Below are positions 43,824 to 57,385 of a DNA stretch of 64,000 bases, one piece after another (position 1 is the stretch's first letter; each line of letters starts with the position of its first letter). Both the position numbers and the translations under genes were made by a program. The stretch spans positions 1,984,001-2,048,000 of the forward strand of contig CAJSYZ010000005.1 of assembly GCA_910574455.1 (NCBI GenBank), read 5' to 3'. Source of the DNA: Trichaptum fuscoviolaceum (lineage: Eukaryota > Basidiomycota > Agaricomycetes > Hymenochaetales > Trichaptaceae). The notes under the pieces were generated by a model, which saw only the letters and a program-made list of their open reading frames with translations, was not told where the DNA came from and did not search any database.

Positions 43824-46208
43824 ATGTCTCTCCAAGGTCTTATGTCTGGCAGCGAATGCGCTTTACCGAACAATCCTCTCGCACAGGTTCTCAAACATAC
43901 CGAGAGCGACCATAGTCTTCAGAGGGTATGCGAGAAATGCGATCCGGCTTCATGTATGCTGAACCACGTTTGTAGGACCGAGTTGCGGGCCCGTCATCGT
44001 CGAGGGTGAGCAAAGTCTCTGACCGAGATTGTCCAAGTCACTGACATCGAGCAGTTACAACATTTGCCGTCGACGTCGACAAGCCATGCAAGCGCGAGTG
44101 ACATCTCGATGGCACGTCAATTCTTTGACCCCAACGTACCGGCAAATGCGCAACCAGGTATCGCCGCACAGATGCGTGTCGGACCGCTCGCACCAGCCGA
44201 TATGGCACAAAGGCTGAACATGTCTGCCCCAGCCCCGCAAGCTAATCTCAATGATCTTTGGATGAGCATGGAGATGCAGAAACATGTTCAAGCCATGTCC
44301 GTTCAACAGATGCGCGGTAATGAGTCTGCATGGGCTACGGAGTTTGGCAGCTCGATGTCGAACATCGGGGGTTCATCTTCACAGGCAGAAGTTGGCCATA
44401 CGCAAAGCTGTATGTAATCCGCTAGCTCTTCCATGTGTTCCTCTCTAATTTAGTGTGAAGATATGCAAGGTCCATACTCTCAACCCTTATTTCAACCGTC
44501 GTTCGGGATGAGCTCCGGAATGTACGGGACAGGTTTCCCTCAAACCTACAACCCGATACAAGTAGAGGGAAAGGGAAAAGGGAAAAGTCGCGAAGAGGCC
44601 TTCGAGGCAGCGTTTGAGCAGTTCGCGGAATTCCAGCCACAGACCTCTGCAAAAATTGAAGAGGTGAATGATGTATCGGATATCGAAAATGCTATGAACA
44701 ACGCTACCCTGGACGAAGGGAAAGCTGACGAGCCTCTGACGAATGAAGACTTCAAAAAGTATGAGTTTCAATTTCTGCATATCCGAGTAGATCTTGACTA
44801 TAGTTCTGCTTTCAGGGCTTGGGAGCAATTACGCAACTCGGAATTGCCCCCTCCTGAGGGAGATCTTAAAAAGTGGGAGGCGGAATTTCATCAACTCATG
44901 CAGTCACAGAGAGACGAGTCTGAGTATGATTACGGAGAAGCAATGAAGGAAATGTGGGAGAATGGCATGGGCTCTTATGATGGAGAAAACATACCAAGCC
45001 CTCCGGCCTTGAGATTTAATGACGAAGGCATACCGGAACTAGGTCGCTATGAGTTCGGTATGTAACAGAATCAAAGTGATTTCCAGATTACTGACCATAC
45101 ATTTGAATCACGATAGATGCGAATAACAAATATTTGAATACTCCTCCTTCGGGTTCTTCACTCGAAGAAGCCAAGAAACTCCTAGAAAACAATGGCTCTC
45201 TAACTGAAGCGGCTCTATTATTAGAAGCTGCTATTCAGAAGGGCGATTTGGGAGAAGGTGGCTACGAGGCCTGGATATTGCTGGGCGAGACGAGAAGTAT
45301 GGATGAACGAGAGGAAGCCGGAATGCGCGCACTCACAGAGGGAGTTCGAAGAGCCGAGGAAGCTGGTGGACAAGGTGCAGGGATGTTAGTAAGTGTTAAT
45401 GGTCTGTATAGCTCTATTGTTATGCTTAATTATTGTATCCAGTCCCTAGCCATTTCCTTCACGAATGAAGGCTACGAACGTGGCTCACATAGCATGCTCA
45501 TGCGTTGGCTTCGCGCTCGTTTCCCAGATTTTACGCCAACTCCAGAAGCTACCGCCTCATTGAGAGAGACGCACTGGGCCTCACGCGAGGCAGTGACAGA
45601 TGCATTCATTACCATCGCCAGACAACAGCACGCAGCGGGCGTTGTGGACCCAGATGTTCAGACTGGGCTGGGCGTGCTGTTCTATACGAACGGTGATTTC
45701 GATCGCGCACGAGACTGTTTCGAAAGCGCCCTCGCTGTCAAGCCCCGTGATTATCTCCTATGGAACCGCCTTGGCTCTTGTTTAAGCAACGGCAGCAAAC
45801 CCGAGGAAGCGTTGGGCGCATACAGAGAAGCGCTACAAATGCGTCCCACATACACACGAGCTATCTATAATGTTGGCGTTGCTTGTGCGTAATGGATTTT
45901 CCTACCGAATGATGCGGAATGCTAAAGATAAGTGTGTAGGCTTGAACATTGGCGCTGATAAGGAAGCCGCAGAGCACTTCTTGAGCGCTCTTGCTTTGCA
46001 AGAATCGAGTTCCGGTGAAAAGAGTGAGCAGCTATGGTTTACACTCCGTAGGGCGCTGCTTTCATTGGTACGTACTATGTTCAGTTGTTGCGTATATTAA
46101 ACATCTGCTGATGTATTCGCGTCGTTTTAGGGACGAAATGACCTCGCCGAAAAGGCCAGGATGGGTGGTGATCTGAATGCGTTCCGGACAGAGGGCTTTG
46201 ATTTCTGA
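43824..46208 (+). CDS. PEX5: Peroxisomal targeting signal 1 receptor PEX5
   Basis: Nine exons join in frame to 649 aa: 43824..43925, 43976..44005, 44052..44409, 44461..44758, 44816..45057, 45117..45388, 45443..45884, 45940..46067, 46131..46208. PEX5 binds the C-terminal SKL-type signal of matrix proteins in the cytosol and carries them to the peroxisomal docking complex. The start MSLQGLMSGSECALPNNPL holds the conserved Cys12 used for monoubiquitination and recycling. WATEF is a WxxxF-type Pex14/Pex13 binding motif. The C-terminal half has TPRs, e.g. GVLFYTNGDFDRARDCFESA and LGSCLSNGSKPEEALGAYRE. Intron 4 (57 nt) has no stop and keeps the frame. Next gene: ETFA, same strand, 193 bp on. Confidence 0.92.
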
Positions 46209-46401
46209 ATGGAAACAATGTTGTAGAAGAATGTACACTATAAATATCTGTTAAATAATTGCTGCAATATCTGCATGATATTCTTAATCGACGAAGGTGT
46301 AAGTTGCTGTCTATTTGCATGTGAAATGGCCGCACGTGCTAGCGGCGATCGTCAGTAAGACTCGGGATGTTTACATCCGTTCACCTATACCTTCCTCCAC
46401 C

Positions 46402-47581
46402 ATGCTGCGACAAAGTCAACGACTGCTCCTACGGCCTACGCTTTCACTTTCACGAAGCTACGCAACAGCCACCTCGCCTCACGCATTAGTTTTCATCGAG
46501 CAGCGTGGTGGAGTCATTGATTCTGGGTCGCTCTCGGCGTTGACTGCCGCAACTCAACTTGGAGGCGAGGTGACTGGATTAATTGTGGGCGAATCCGGAG
46601 AAGTCGAGAAGGCAGTTGAGTCTGCGAAAAAGTGAGATGAAGTGAATCGTATGTTGGAAATGACGCTGAATATGATCCGGAGTTAGACTACAGGGCTTGA
46701 CGAAGGTTCTACATGCGAGTTCAAAAAGTTATTCTCCTCCCTTGCCAGAGACCGTCTCTCCGTTGTTACAAAAAGTACTCGGCGAAGGGTCGCCGTTTAC
46801 ACATGTAGTCTCGTCCCACTCGTCTCTTGCGAAGTCAATATTACCCCGGGTTGCTGGAAAGCTCGATGCCCCAGCCGTCTCGGACGTCACTTCGGTACAA
46901 CATGATGCAGCAGAAAACAGCACGACGTTCACCCGTCCCATTTATGCCGGAAATGCTATCGCTACCGTCAAAGCGCCATCATCCATCCCATTGAAATTCT
47001 TCACTATCCGCACAACTGCATTCGACACCGCAAAGGAGGGTGGCTCCGCGACCGTTGAGGCCATCGAGCCCGTTGAGGTAGCGAACTCTCCAACGGAGCA
47101 CGTCAGCACGGAGCTCACGAAATCCGACCGACCAGAACTTGCGGTTGCGAGCCGTGTTGTTTCAGGTGGCCGCGCGCTGAAGAACGCGGAGACGTTCAAA
47201 GCGACATTGGAGCCACTCGCAGACGTACTTGGCGCAGCCATCGGTGCGTCGCGTGCGGCGGTAGACTCGGGGTATGCGGACAACTCTCTGCAGGTCGGCC
47301 AGACCGGCAAGGTAGTCGCACCAGAGCTGTACATGGCGCTCGGTATTTCTGGTGCTATTCAACACTTGGCAGGTATGAAGGACTCGAAGCTCATCGTTGC
47401 TGTAAACAAGGTTTGTACCTTTTCGATTCTGTGTGTGCTGTATTTCAACGTTTAATATTTCCTACCCTTATTATAGGATCCCGATGCTCCCATTTTCCAG
47501 GTGGCCGATGTTGGCCTCGTCGCAGATCTTTTCGAGGTGGTACCTCAGCTGGTAGAAAAGCTAAAGACTCTGGAGAAGTAA
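46402..47581 (+). CDS. ETFA: Electron transfer flavoprotein alpha subunit (mitochondrial)
   Basis: Exons 46402..46631, 46687..47410 and 47477..47581 join in frame to 352 aa, the usual length. With ETF beta it takes electrons from acyl-CoA and other flavin dehydrogenases in the mitochondrial matrix and passes them to ETF-ubiquinone oxidoreductase. The N-terminus [20 protein letters not shown] is a basic, hydroxylated matrix-targeting presequence. The FAD domain shows [52 protein letters not shown] and [20 protein letters not shown], then [18 protein letters not shown] at the end. The acceptor at 46686 (GTTAG) is chosen because it keeps the frame; the next AG does not. No defect is seen. Confidence 0.93.
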
Positions 47582-48476
47582 ATAATCCGAGTGAAATAAT
47601 TCTCAGACTCGCTGTATGTAACACATATATGCAACGTTTTCTTTAAATCTGTTATTATTGAAGGCACTGTTCGTACCTTTTGGTGAGAACTGAAACACAA
47701 ACTGTATATACGTTGTGACTACACTTCAAGTTGTAATAGTAATTATATTAGTATACGTGTCACAGATACTACTATAGTAGGTAATAGTATATCTGGTCTT
47801 GTGATGTAGACAGTCTTCGAGTCGTGAAAGTTGACTTCATACCACACCTCACCTTCAACACGGGGCTTGAAAGTGATTAACAGAAGCTACAGGAGTTCTG
47901 CGGCGCTTTCTCTTCTCCCGTGCTTTCTCTTCTTTGCACTGGCATAGATACACGCTTGAGCTCGGGGTAAACTCTCAAGGACAGCCTTCTACAGCCTTGA
48001 ACCTCCAAAATGCCTTCACGAGGACATAACCCATCATGGTGGACCTCTTCTATGATCCCGAAGGATCCTTGGGCATGTTTCACTCTGGTGCACAGCTATG
48101 AATGACCTCTTCTCATTGGACAAATACCTACCAGCGCCTGGATCCTGGGATGTGAAGTACTCAAGTGGTTGAGCTGTTCCTTCATGAGACGACTGCCGCT
48201 GCGGTATGATGCAAGAAATATATCTATGACATCCGGGCTCTTTCCCTGTTCCTTTCATACCACAGCATGCGTACCTTACGGAGTTCCTGTGTGGATGTCG
48301 AAGGCCTCCCCTGGGCTTATCGATAGACGCTCATCTTTCAGGTCATTGCATACTTTTGGGGTGCTTCACTCGGTGCAACCTCGTCAAAAGAGAGCTTGTC
48401 CTAATACCATCTCAACTCATAAACTCAAACCTGCTTGACCGTCCATACACTATTTTCTGCGTTGCTAACAACTACC
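47582..48476. other. Non-coding region upstream of helicase copy 1
   Basis: The left part (47.70-47.81 kb) is AT-rich with TTCAAGTTGTAATAGTA and ACTACTATAGTAGG words. From about 47.93 kb on, short matches with the region upstream of helicase copy 2 (60.24-60.70 kb) appear, e.g. ACGAGGACATAACCCATCATGG here and ACGAGGACGTAACCCATGATGG there, so the duplication that made the two genes also copied about 0.5 kb of upstream DNA. No gene is supported. Confidence 0.5.
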
Positions 48477-51400
48477 ATGTCTAACAAAAAACCCTGCCGT
48501 TGGTTCTCTAACCCTGGAGGTTGTCGATATGGGAGCAGCTGTCGCTTCTCTCATGACTTACCATCGGGAACTAGGAGCTCGTCCCCGCAGTCTATGGCCT
48601 CGAACGCGCACGCCTCGTCGGGACGAGGTGGTTCTCCGGTAGCAATGTCGATGGCGCCTGCGCCGATAGAAGTTATCGCGCCATTCCTCACTGATGCTGG
48701 TCTAGCGAAGATATCTGGTCCGGGAGCCGATGCCTTTTCCTCCTCTAACAGACAGCTCGACCCTCAAGTGACCCAAGCGCAACTACGTCGTTTCCTTACC
48801 GATGACTTCCGGTTTCACAGCACAAATCAGATATATCCCTTTGTTTCACTTCTGAACAACGCGTCGTCTGAGAACCGAAGCTGGGTAAGTATCGCTTGTC
48901 CTTACGTTACAACGTCTACTGATTCTTGACCTCGTTATTTAGACTGATGAAGATGGTCAGGTAAGATTCTAGATAATACATACTACCAGACTGTTTCTTA
49001 TGACAATATACAATACAGCTTCTACTAACAGCAGTCGCTTCTGTGAGTGTGTTACTACTGTATGAGATGGCTGACTAACGATGCGGCGATAAGGGAAACG
49101 GGCTACTGCGTCTTGGAGATGCTATTCGATGGAACCCTGTCTCGACTTCAGCGGGGCTGGCAGCGAATACTATGTCATTTCAACGCGGCTTCATTCCAAT
49201 TTTACAGGTATCTCCGTCTTCCATAAGTAAGAATTCAACGACTAATCATTGCATGCCTATGTAGTACTATGCCTCAAACTTTGTTGTCAAAAGCACACTG
49301 AACCATCTTGTCAAGTAGGTGTGCTGAGTAACATTAAGATCGGATTGCACTGAATATGTACACAGTACGCTGTACGGTGTTCTGGACAACGAAATGGAAC
49401 ATGTCACGACTGTTCTGGAAGATAGTATAGGTGATTTCATGCAGTCGAAGTCGTTCAAAGATAGGAACGATATGCGCGCCCAACACATGATATCGACGTT
49501 GTCGGGTACCGAAGTTTTCGTGGCTATATTGACTGTCCTATTTGAGTAATATTAGATCTCCCTTCAAGTTATTCCTATACAAGACTCTAACGACGATTTA
49601 GGTACCTAACCCGCTTCAAGCATGCCTTGGCAGCGCACAGCAGGTTGGGTTCTTTTGTAGATCGACTTGTCGCTTGGATCGAGGAATGGGCAGAGGATCT
49701 TTCTTCTTCAGCTCCTTCCTTCGATGACCCACTGACGACTAGTGAGCACCGGCCTTTTGTCATCCGACTCCTGAAGGAACGGGCCCAGAAGGTTTCGAAC
49801 ATCATTGAACGCGAACGAGCAGTCTTAAACCGCTCTTCCGAAGTGAGACGTGTGCGTGATGCACGAAATGCTGCGTCTCGCGCGAGGGCAGATAATGTCG
49901 TGGGTGCCCTTTTTCAAGGATATGAAGGACCCGGAGAAGAACGTCAGGGCGGACCGCGCCATGACAATGACTTCATCGAGATAGCACAAATCAAGATCGC
50001 ACCTACGAACGAAGAGCTTATCAGCAGAATCCTCCCGTACTTACCTGCCAATATACCGAATGCTCCTCATACATATCCAGCAGATAGTATCCATCGCCTT
50101 CTCGATATTCAGTTTCGGCTGCTTAGGGAGGAATTGACGTGAGCTCCATTGTTATAAAGATTATTGAATGCTTGCTTACCAGCGTATGCATCATGCAGTG
50201 CTCCTCTTCGTACATCAGTTCAACTCATAATCGGAGATGTAAACTCAACGCAGCCCTCCACGACGCGCTTGCACGACATCCGCAACAAACGCGGCGGCCG
50301 CTATCAGCACCAGGATCGCGTTGAGTCTGTTATGTTCAACGTCTACACAGGTGTTCGTTTCGAAGATGTACGATGCGATCGTTACCGCGGTATCGTTGTT
50401 GAGGTCTCCTTTGATACGCCTCCGGGGAGCGCGCGCTCTGATACTGCTTCGAAGAGAGCTTCTTACTGGGAAGGCCGTAGCGGTAAACGTCTTATGCAAG
50501 GGGGACTAGTTGCACTTGTGTGGTGTCAGCCGTCGAGTACCACAGTTCATCTGGGGAGCATCACAAGTCCGAACAGAGACATCGTGCAGAGTGCAAGACA
50601 ACATCGCGATCGGATTGCAACGAGAATACATTTCTTCGAGTCCTATGTCAACGTTAAAATCCTTGAAGCACTTCGCGCCAAATCTGACGTTCGGGAAAGT
50701 CTCCTCATAGAGTCACCGGTAATGTTTGAAGCTATACGTCCATTCTTAGAGGCTCTGAAGAGGGAGCCGGAGACACTTCCATTCAAGAAGTACCTGGCAC
50801 ACCCGATCTCAGATCATCTGAATGATATTGCTATCGATCCGCCACGATATTCTCTGACGCCCAACTATCGCTTTGAACTGAGGCACCTCTTGCCCGATAT
50901 ACATGAAGTGGTCGGCTTGACTTTGAAGACAGACGATCCGGCTTCTATTTCTACCGTCCGTGAGGAATTGAAGGAAAGAAGCCGACTAGATCCCAGCCAA
51001 GTCGACGCCGTCATCGATACTCTTACAAGAGAAGTATCTCTTATACAAGGGTATGTAGGTCACGCCTCTGCAACACAGTTTCACTCGCTAATGTTGTTTC
51101 GGTCAGGCCTCCTGGGACAGGAAAGGTATCATGTTTTCTTCCGTATTTGACGCTATTGTACTAATAAAATCTCTAGACCTTTGTTGGAATAGAGTTGATC
51201 CGCGTGTTGGTACAGAACCGTGTCAGGCCCATCCTATTGATCTCGTTCACTAACCATGCATTGGATCATATGTTGGGGTCGGTCCTGGAAGCAAACATCA
51301 CGAGGTCGGTGGTACGGTTAGGCTCAAGGTGCACTGATGAGCGAGTTGCACCCTACTCTATCGAAGAGCTTGAGAAGGTATCCAACCGCTCCAGGCTTTC

Positions 51401-54400
51401 ACATTATCTACGTGAAACATTCCAGAGGCTGAAGGACATAGAAAAGGAGATGAAAGACCTTTTAGAGGAGTTTATTGGGTCAAAATTGCAGCCAGATTCG
51501 CTGAACATGCATCTCGAGTATCAATATGAAGAGCATTGGGATAGCTTACACAACCCCCCTCCGTGGATCGAGATTCTTTTCAGCCTTCACACTTCCAACG
51601 ACGAGGAGAAGTGGCGTACGGTCAGCCAAAACGGGAAGGCTGAAGAAGTCGACTCTTCGAAGTTTGGATTCTGGCTGAGGGGCGTGGATATCGCATTCTT
51701 GCAGCAGTCAAGCATCCAAGGCTCGAACCGCCTTCCATCCAATCACTCACAAGTTTCTGAGTCTAGTGTAATCTCAACCCCATCTTCTCCAGTCCCAGAG
51801 GGCGGACAGCTTAGCAACGAAGAGGACGGTGCGGACTCCGACAGCGACTCTTATGATGGTATTTTGGAGTACGAGTTTCGATGGCAAGAACGCCTTGCTA
51901 CGGCAAGCAAGGATGATGGTGACGTTGATGTAGCAGCAATTCAGCAGATCAATTCTGTTTTTCCTGCGCCCGCCCAGCATATGAAATCTGACCTGGGGAC
52001 CGTTGAAAAAGGTCGGCCTCTGTCGCTATCGGATTTGAGCGACGCTGAGGGTTTCTTCATACGAGTGGGAGAGCCGACCATCCCACTAATCCCGACAACG
52101 GACAGAAGCGTGGCTTTGCTACTCTATAGTCCCGACATATGGAGCATGTCTCTACAAGAAAGACAGGGGCTCGCAGAGCACTGGGGTAAAGAAATTCGTG
52201 AAATTTTATACGAAGCACACAAGACGCGCTTCGATCGGTTGTCTGAAGAACACACTCGACTCCGGGAGAGGCAGCGGTCTGGTGATGAGGAAGTAAGTAA
52301 TACTTTTGCCTGTTCCGCACAACCCGTTGACGTTCCTTGGTCCAGGCCAAACTTCAGATCTTGCGAGATGCTGATATAGTTGGATGTACTACCACTGGTA
52401 CGTTCTATCTTTTAAACTTAACCTACATCCTGTCTAACCGGAGTACAAGGTGCTGCAAGGCTGACGTCAATGCTCAAGGTGAATTTAGCGTGTCCCATTG
52501 CCTAGCGTATTATCCTTGATGCTATATACTCTCTCCTAGGGCTTGAGTCCCAAAGTCATGCTCGTTGAGGAGGCGGGTCAAGTTTTGGAATCTCATGTTT
52601 TAGGCAGCTTGGTCGAGTCAATCGAGCACTTGATACTGATAGGTGATCCACAGCAATTGCGACCAACACTGAACAACTTCTGTGCGTTTGAACTTTTATT
52701 CTTTCTATGACGATTCGGCTGATATTATCTGAAGCTTTGTCAATGGACAACATTCGTGGTAGGGCGCTATATCGGTTCGATATGTCGCTGATGGAACGTT
52801 TGTCATCATGTGGACTTGCAATGACTCGTTTGAACGTTCAGAGACGTATGCGCCCCGAAATATCTTCTCTAGTCAGGTAAAGCGTATGGTTTACTAATGT
52901 CTGTAGCCTAGCGCTGACATTCATTAGAAATACGCTCTATCCTGGATTGATTGACCACGAAAATGTTAAGCAATATCCACACGTCCGAGGTATGCAGAAA
53001 GACGTGTTTTTCCTTTCGCATGGAAACAGGGAACAGGGAGGAGGTGAAGATTCGGTATCAAAGCACAATGTCTATGAGGCAAGTCTTCCTTGTCACTGTG
53101 GTAAACCATTATACTCATCGTCTTGGGCGGCTAGGTCAATATGATCAAGGATCTAGTCCTATACCTCCTTCGGTACTTTCTACCTGATTTGTTGCCGCAA
53201 TGAGGTCCATACTGAGCGTTGATTGTGATAGGCAAGGACCGTACTCCAAAGAAGGGAGCATAGTAGTGCTTTGTGCTTATCTGGGTCAACTATCGAAAGT
53301 GCGGCTGGCGCTGTCCTCGGAAATCACCGTTGTTATAGATGAGAGAGATGAAGTGGCGCTGGCCGAGCAAGGGCAAGAGCAAGAGCTGGATGAAACCATG
53401 GTCGAGCAAGTAAAAGTTTCAAAGAGGGTGTGTCTCCAACTATATTCATTTTATATTTCAATGGGTAGTCTGACCGTTTGTGGTTCGCTTTAGGTGAAGG
53501 TACGCTCCGTTGATAACTATCAAGGAGAAGAAGCCGATGTTCGTATACAGTGCTAGGCAATTCCTAGAGCTTTCTTTCTAACTTATGGACAGATCATCAT
53601 TTTATCGTTGGTTCGCAACTCCGGGGCCGGAGGTGATTTACGTGACCAAGCCACTCTCGAAACGCGTCGTCGCCAAAACATTGGATTTCTTAAGGTCATT
53701 TACCAAAGCTCTTCTTGCTGGACTTATACTGACCCCTTTATCCTGTTGTAGTCCGAAAATCGTACAAATGGTATAATATTATTTTCACTGAATGTTAATA
53801 TACTCATTGAATCCTTTTGTAGTTGCCTTATCGAGGGCTCGCCACGGTCTCTACATACTTGGAAACGCTTCTGATCTATCTGGACAGAGTTTCATGTGGT
53901 CGTCTGTGGTCGATGAGCTCACGGAACACGGTGCCCTCGGTGGCCAATTACCTATAGTTTGCCACAGACATCCTGAAGAAGTGCGACATATATCTAGACC
54001 TGGCGATTTGCCCCGCCAGTCACCGGATGGTGGGCCCCCCACCTACCGTCTCTCAAGTCCTTTCTAACTCATTTCCCTTAATAGGTGGCTGCCTGAAAGC
54101 ATGCGACTTTCGACTCCCATGTGGACATATCTGTCCCTTCAAGGTGAGAGCACAATCAACTATCTTCGAATAATAATAACGCCATCCCTTTCTAAAGTGC
54201 CACTCCGACGACGAACAACACCGCAGTGTCAAATGTGACCAAGCGTGTCATCGCCTATGTACTCGAGGGCATCCCTGCAACAAAGCATGTGCGGTCGATT
54301 GCAGTGAATGTTCATATCCTATTCAAAACGTGGAATTACCGTGTGGACACATAGCTGAAAGCGTACAGTGGTGAGTAACTAATATTGTACTTGTGTCGCA

Positions 54401-56931
54401 TATCGACATTACTAAATACCTGCTGCTGTCGAAGTTGGCGACTAAAAAATCTATCGGACGTTTTCTGCCGCGTCACTGTCATACGCCAGCTTCCCAACTG
54501 CGAACATATAGCCGAGGCGGAATGCAGCGTCGACATTGATTCTATTGCTTGCCAAGCTTTGTGCGACGGAACTTTGACATGCTGCGGGCGACCATGCAAG
54601 TCAAGGTGTTCTGAATGCCAGGAAATGAGTCGCAAAGAGACTTCAGTCGATGTCGATTCGCAACCTCAGCGGCGTCTGCACCGGACGCAACACAAATCTC
54701 ATCCGTGTGGCAAGCCCATGCATTGTCAACATCCATGTCCAGGTATCTGTGGTCCGGAGCACACTGTTTGTAATGATCCATGCAGATCAGCTTGCCGTCA
54801 AGTCTGTTCGCACTCTCGCTGTCCGAAGCCGTGTTCTAAAGCTTGCTCGCCCTGTCAAGAGCCATGTACATGGTAAGCATTTCTCATATCTGTTTTATTC
54901 GTTATTAGTGACGTGTACTTGATGCATATAGGTCGTGTAGTCATCAGACTTGCCCAGTGCCGTGCGGTTCTGTACGTATCGTATATATTCATATCTGGAC
55001 TGATACTTATCGAAGCACAGGTCTGCGCCCGACTTCCGTGTGATGTGCCCTGCTCGAATACGCTATCTTGTGGACATCCATGTCCTTCAGGTACTTGACT
55101 TCTTATTTGAGGCTTTCGGTCCATTGCTGACGACTGGATCAGTCTGTGGTGAACCCTGTCATTTGCAGACTTGTTTACTATGCAGCCCTCAAGATAGTCT
55201 TCAAAATATCGCCGACTTCATAATGCAGCGCCCTCTGCACGAGCTTAGGCCTGAGCTTGGTGTCCTTGACGAGCTCATCATTACTCTGCCGGACTGTCGC
55301 CATGCCTTCACGGTCGAGACGCTCGACGGACACTGTGAACTCACCGATTACTACGAGCAGGACGCTGAAGGTCATTGGCGTGGGCTCAAAATGCCGCCAC
55401 TGGGTTACAAGAAACCACCGACTTGTCCTACCTGCCGGACAGCAATCACATCACCTCGATATGGTCGCGTCTTCAAACGCGCCGATCTTGACATACTCGA
55501 GATCAATGTTGCCAGTGAAATGACTCGGATACTTCACGGCGCAAATGCTTTAGTCAGCACTTTCGACAGGACTGGTACTCAGGGACGCCTTAGGGAGGCT
55601 GCAAACTCACTGAAACCTGACTCAGTGGACGTATCTAATAAGGCGATGAGCAAACGGCTTACGCAGAGGAATAAGCTGCTGAATGCGAACGTTAAAGTTG
55701 ATCAACCAACCGAGTTGGGTGCACTTGATCCCGGTAGTCCCAAGTATTTTGGTCTTTCAAAGCAGGCAGCTTCAGCGTGGCGGGAAGCCACCAGACCCCT
55801 GCAACGATCGTATGAACAAGCCTTAAAGGTGGCTTCAGCGAGATCAGCACACACTAGAGCTTGGGAAGCAGCTTTCACAAGTCTGCACGTTCAGGAAATC
55901 CAAGCGACCTTGCAGAACCTCAGTCGAGCGCCTCGGAGACCGGAAGAGCACGCTATGCGTGTCGCACGAATGAAGGTTGGACAATCAAAACCGCTTGCTG
56001 ATAAACGCTTCTTAGTAGAAGCTACCTGGCTGACCATAGATATACGACATCTGCTCGCCGAACTGGCAACAGTGTGGCTGGACCCATCGCCTATGAGGGA
56101 GAACTATCAGTCGACTCACGGCCGGATATGGGCGGATTATATCTTGTTCATTCTGAAGTCATCAGCACAGGATGCACAGATAGCTCTACGTATCGCTGAG
56201 CAATCCGGAAGTCAGAGGCAGATGATCCGCTCGAGGATTCTCATTTTTAATTGCAAACTCGAGACTTTCAAGTTCACGTATCGGATGGCGAAGGTTACGG
56301 GCATGTCTCTTGGTGAGCGACAGAAACTTGCAGACCAGGCGAAGGAGAAACGGGCGGAAGTCCAAAATGCAATACAAGCAGAGACTAGACGACATCGTTT
56401 GGCAGGCGACCGTGCGCTACCAGGGAACGAACACTCTGAGCTGTTCGAAAATCCTGCTAGGATGATTGTTGGCGAATGGGACGAACTAGAGACAGCACTT
56501 CGCTCTGGGGTTTTCTACAACCCCGTTTCATACGAAGAGAAGAGGCAGATCATTGGCGCATTCATGGCTAACTATCAGCTAAGTAAGATCTTCCTTCCTT
56601 CCCTGTTTCACGGTGATTAATTTGCCTTTTGCTCCTTCAGCCCATTCAGGCCATTTCTACACGTGCCCTAATGGGCATCCTTTCGTCATAACCGAGGTAA
56701 TATATACATTAACTAGCCTGCGAAGAGTAGGTTACTGACCTGAACATTTTTAAAACTCTGCAATAGTGTGGAGGAGCAACGGAAACTGCCCGTTGTCCTG
56801 AGTGTCGTGAACTCATCGGTGGTAGCGGTCATAACTTGCTTTCTTCAAACCGGCGTGATGTTGAGATGGAGCGCATTCTCAGAGATCAGGGCGCTCCAGA
56901 AAGTCCCTTTGCTTGGGGACGGTTAAATTAG
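48477..56931 (+). CDS. CCCH + SF1 helicase + NFX1 zinc-finger protein (ZNFX1-like), copy 1
   Basis: Twenty-nine exons join in frame to about 2,293 aa: 48477..48884, 48943..48960, 49019..49042, 49094..49207, 49265..49314, 49366..49545, 49602..50138, 50199..51050, 51107..51125, 51177..52292, 52346..52397, 52450..52478, 52540..52681, 52735..52876, 52928..53078, 53135..53172, 53232..53427, 53494..53538, 53593..53694, 53752..53770, 53823..54029, 54085..54143, 54198..54370, 54435..54872, 54932..54971, 55021..55090, 55143..56582, 56641..56696, 56767..56931. A CCCH finger (C7, C16, C22, H26) comes first. The helicase has Walker A GPPGTGKT (728-735), FTNHALDHML, VEEAGQ (1142-1147), LIGDPQQLRP, YQGEEAD and VALSRARHGLYILGN. 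NFX1-type Cys-rich repeats follow (LPCGHICPFKCH, LSCGHPCP), then a C-terminal CGGATETARCPEC. Relatives Hrr1 and ZNFX1 act in small-RNA silencing. Confidence 0.88.
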
Positions 56932-57335
56932 CTTACTGTAGTATTCTGACATACATTAGCACGTAAGAGTGCCAGGCCCGCAAGTCAGAATGTAACGGCG
57001 GTCGTGTTGACTGGTGCTATGATTTCTTTCATATATTGTGGATAATTAGCTTTTTTGTATTGAAGTCTTTCTAGTGTTTGAGTCCCTATTGAGTGAGTAA
57101 GACTGTTTTGTTCGGATCCATAAGTAAGGTTGAACCAATGAATCTGAGGAATAGAAGGAGATATGGGGAAACATTGGCACGATAATATCATGTATTCAAG
57201 TCCGAGCTTGAACGCCGGCGGCAACTCGGCTGTCCGGTTACTTTTAGTGAGACCGTGACACCTGAGGCGTGATAGTACCCGTGACCATCACGTGAGTACT
57301 ACTAGTAGAGCTTGATTAGCCTTCAAATACGTTAA

Positions 57336-57385
57336 ACAAGCAGTTAGAGGCTGTGAGTTAACTCACAGCAGAGCCCGCTACCCAG
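57336..57385. repeat. Direct repeat A1 with a 20-bp perfect palindrome
   Basis: Contains GCTGTGAGTTAACTCACAGC at 57350..57369, a perfect 20-bp palindrome, preceded by ACAAGCAGTTAGAG and followed by AGAGCCCGCTACCC. It matches copy A2 at 58.88 kb almost base for base over about 50 bp. Confidence 0.85.
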
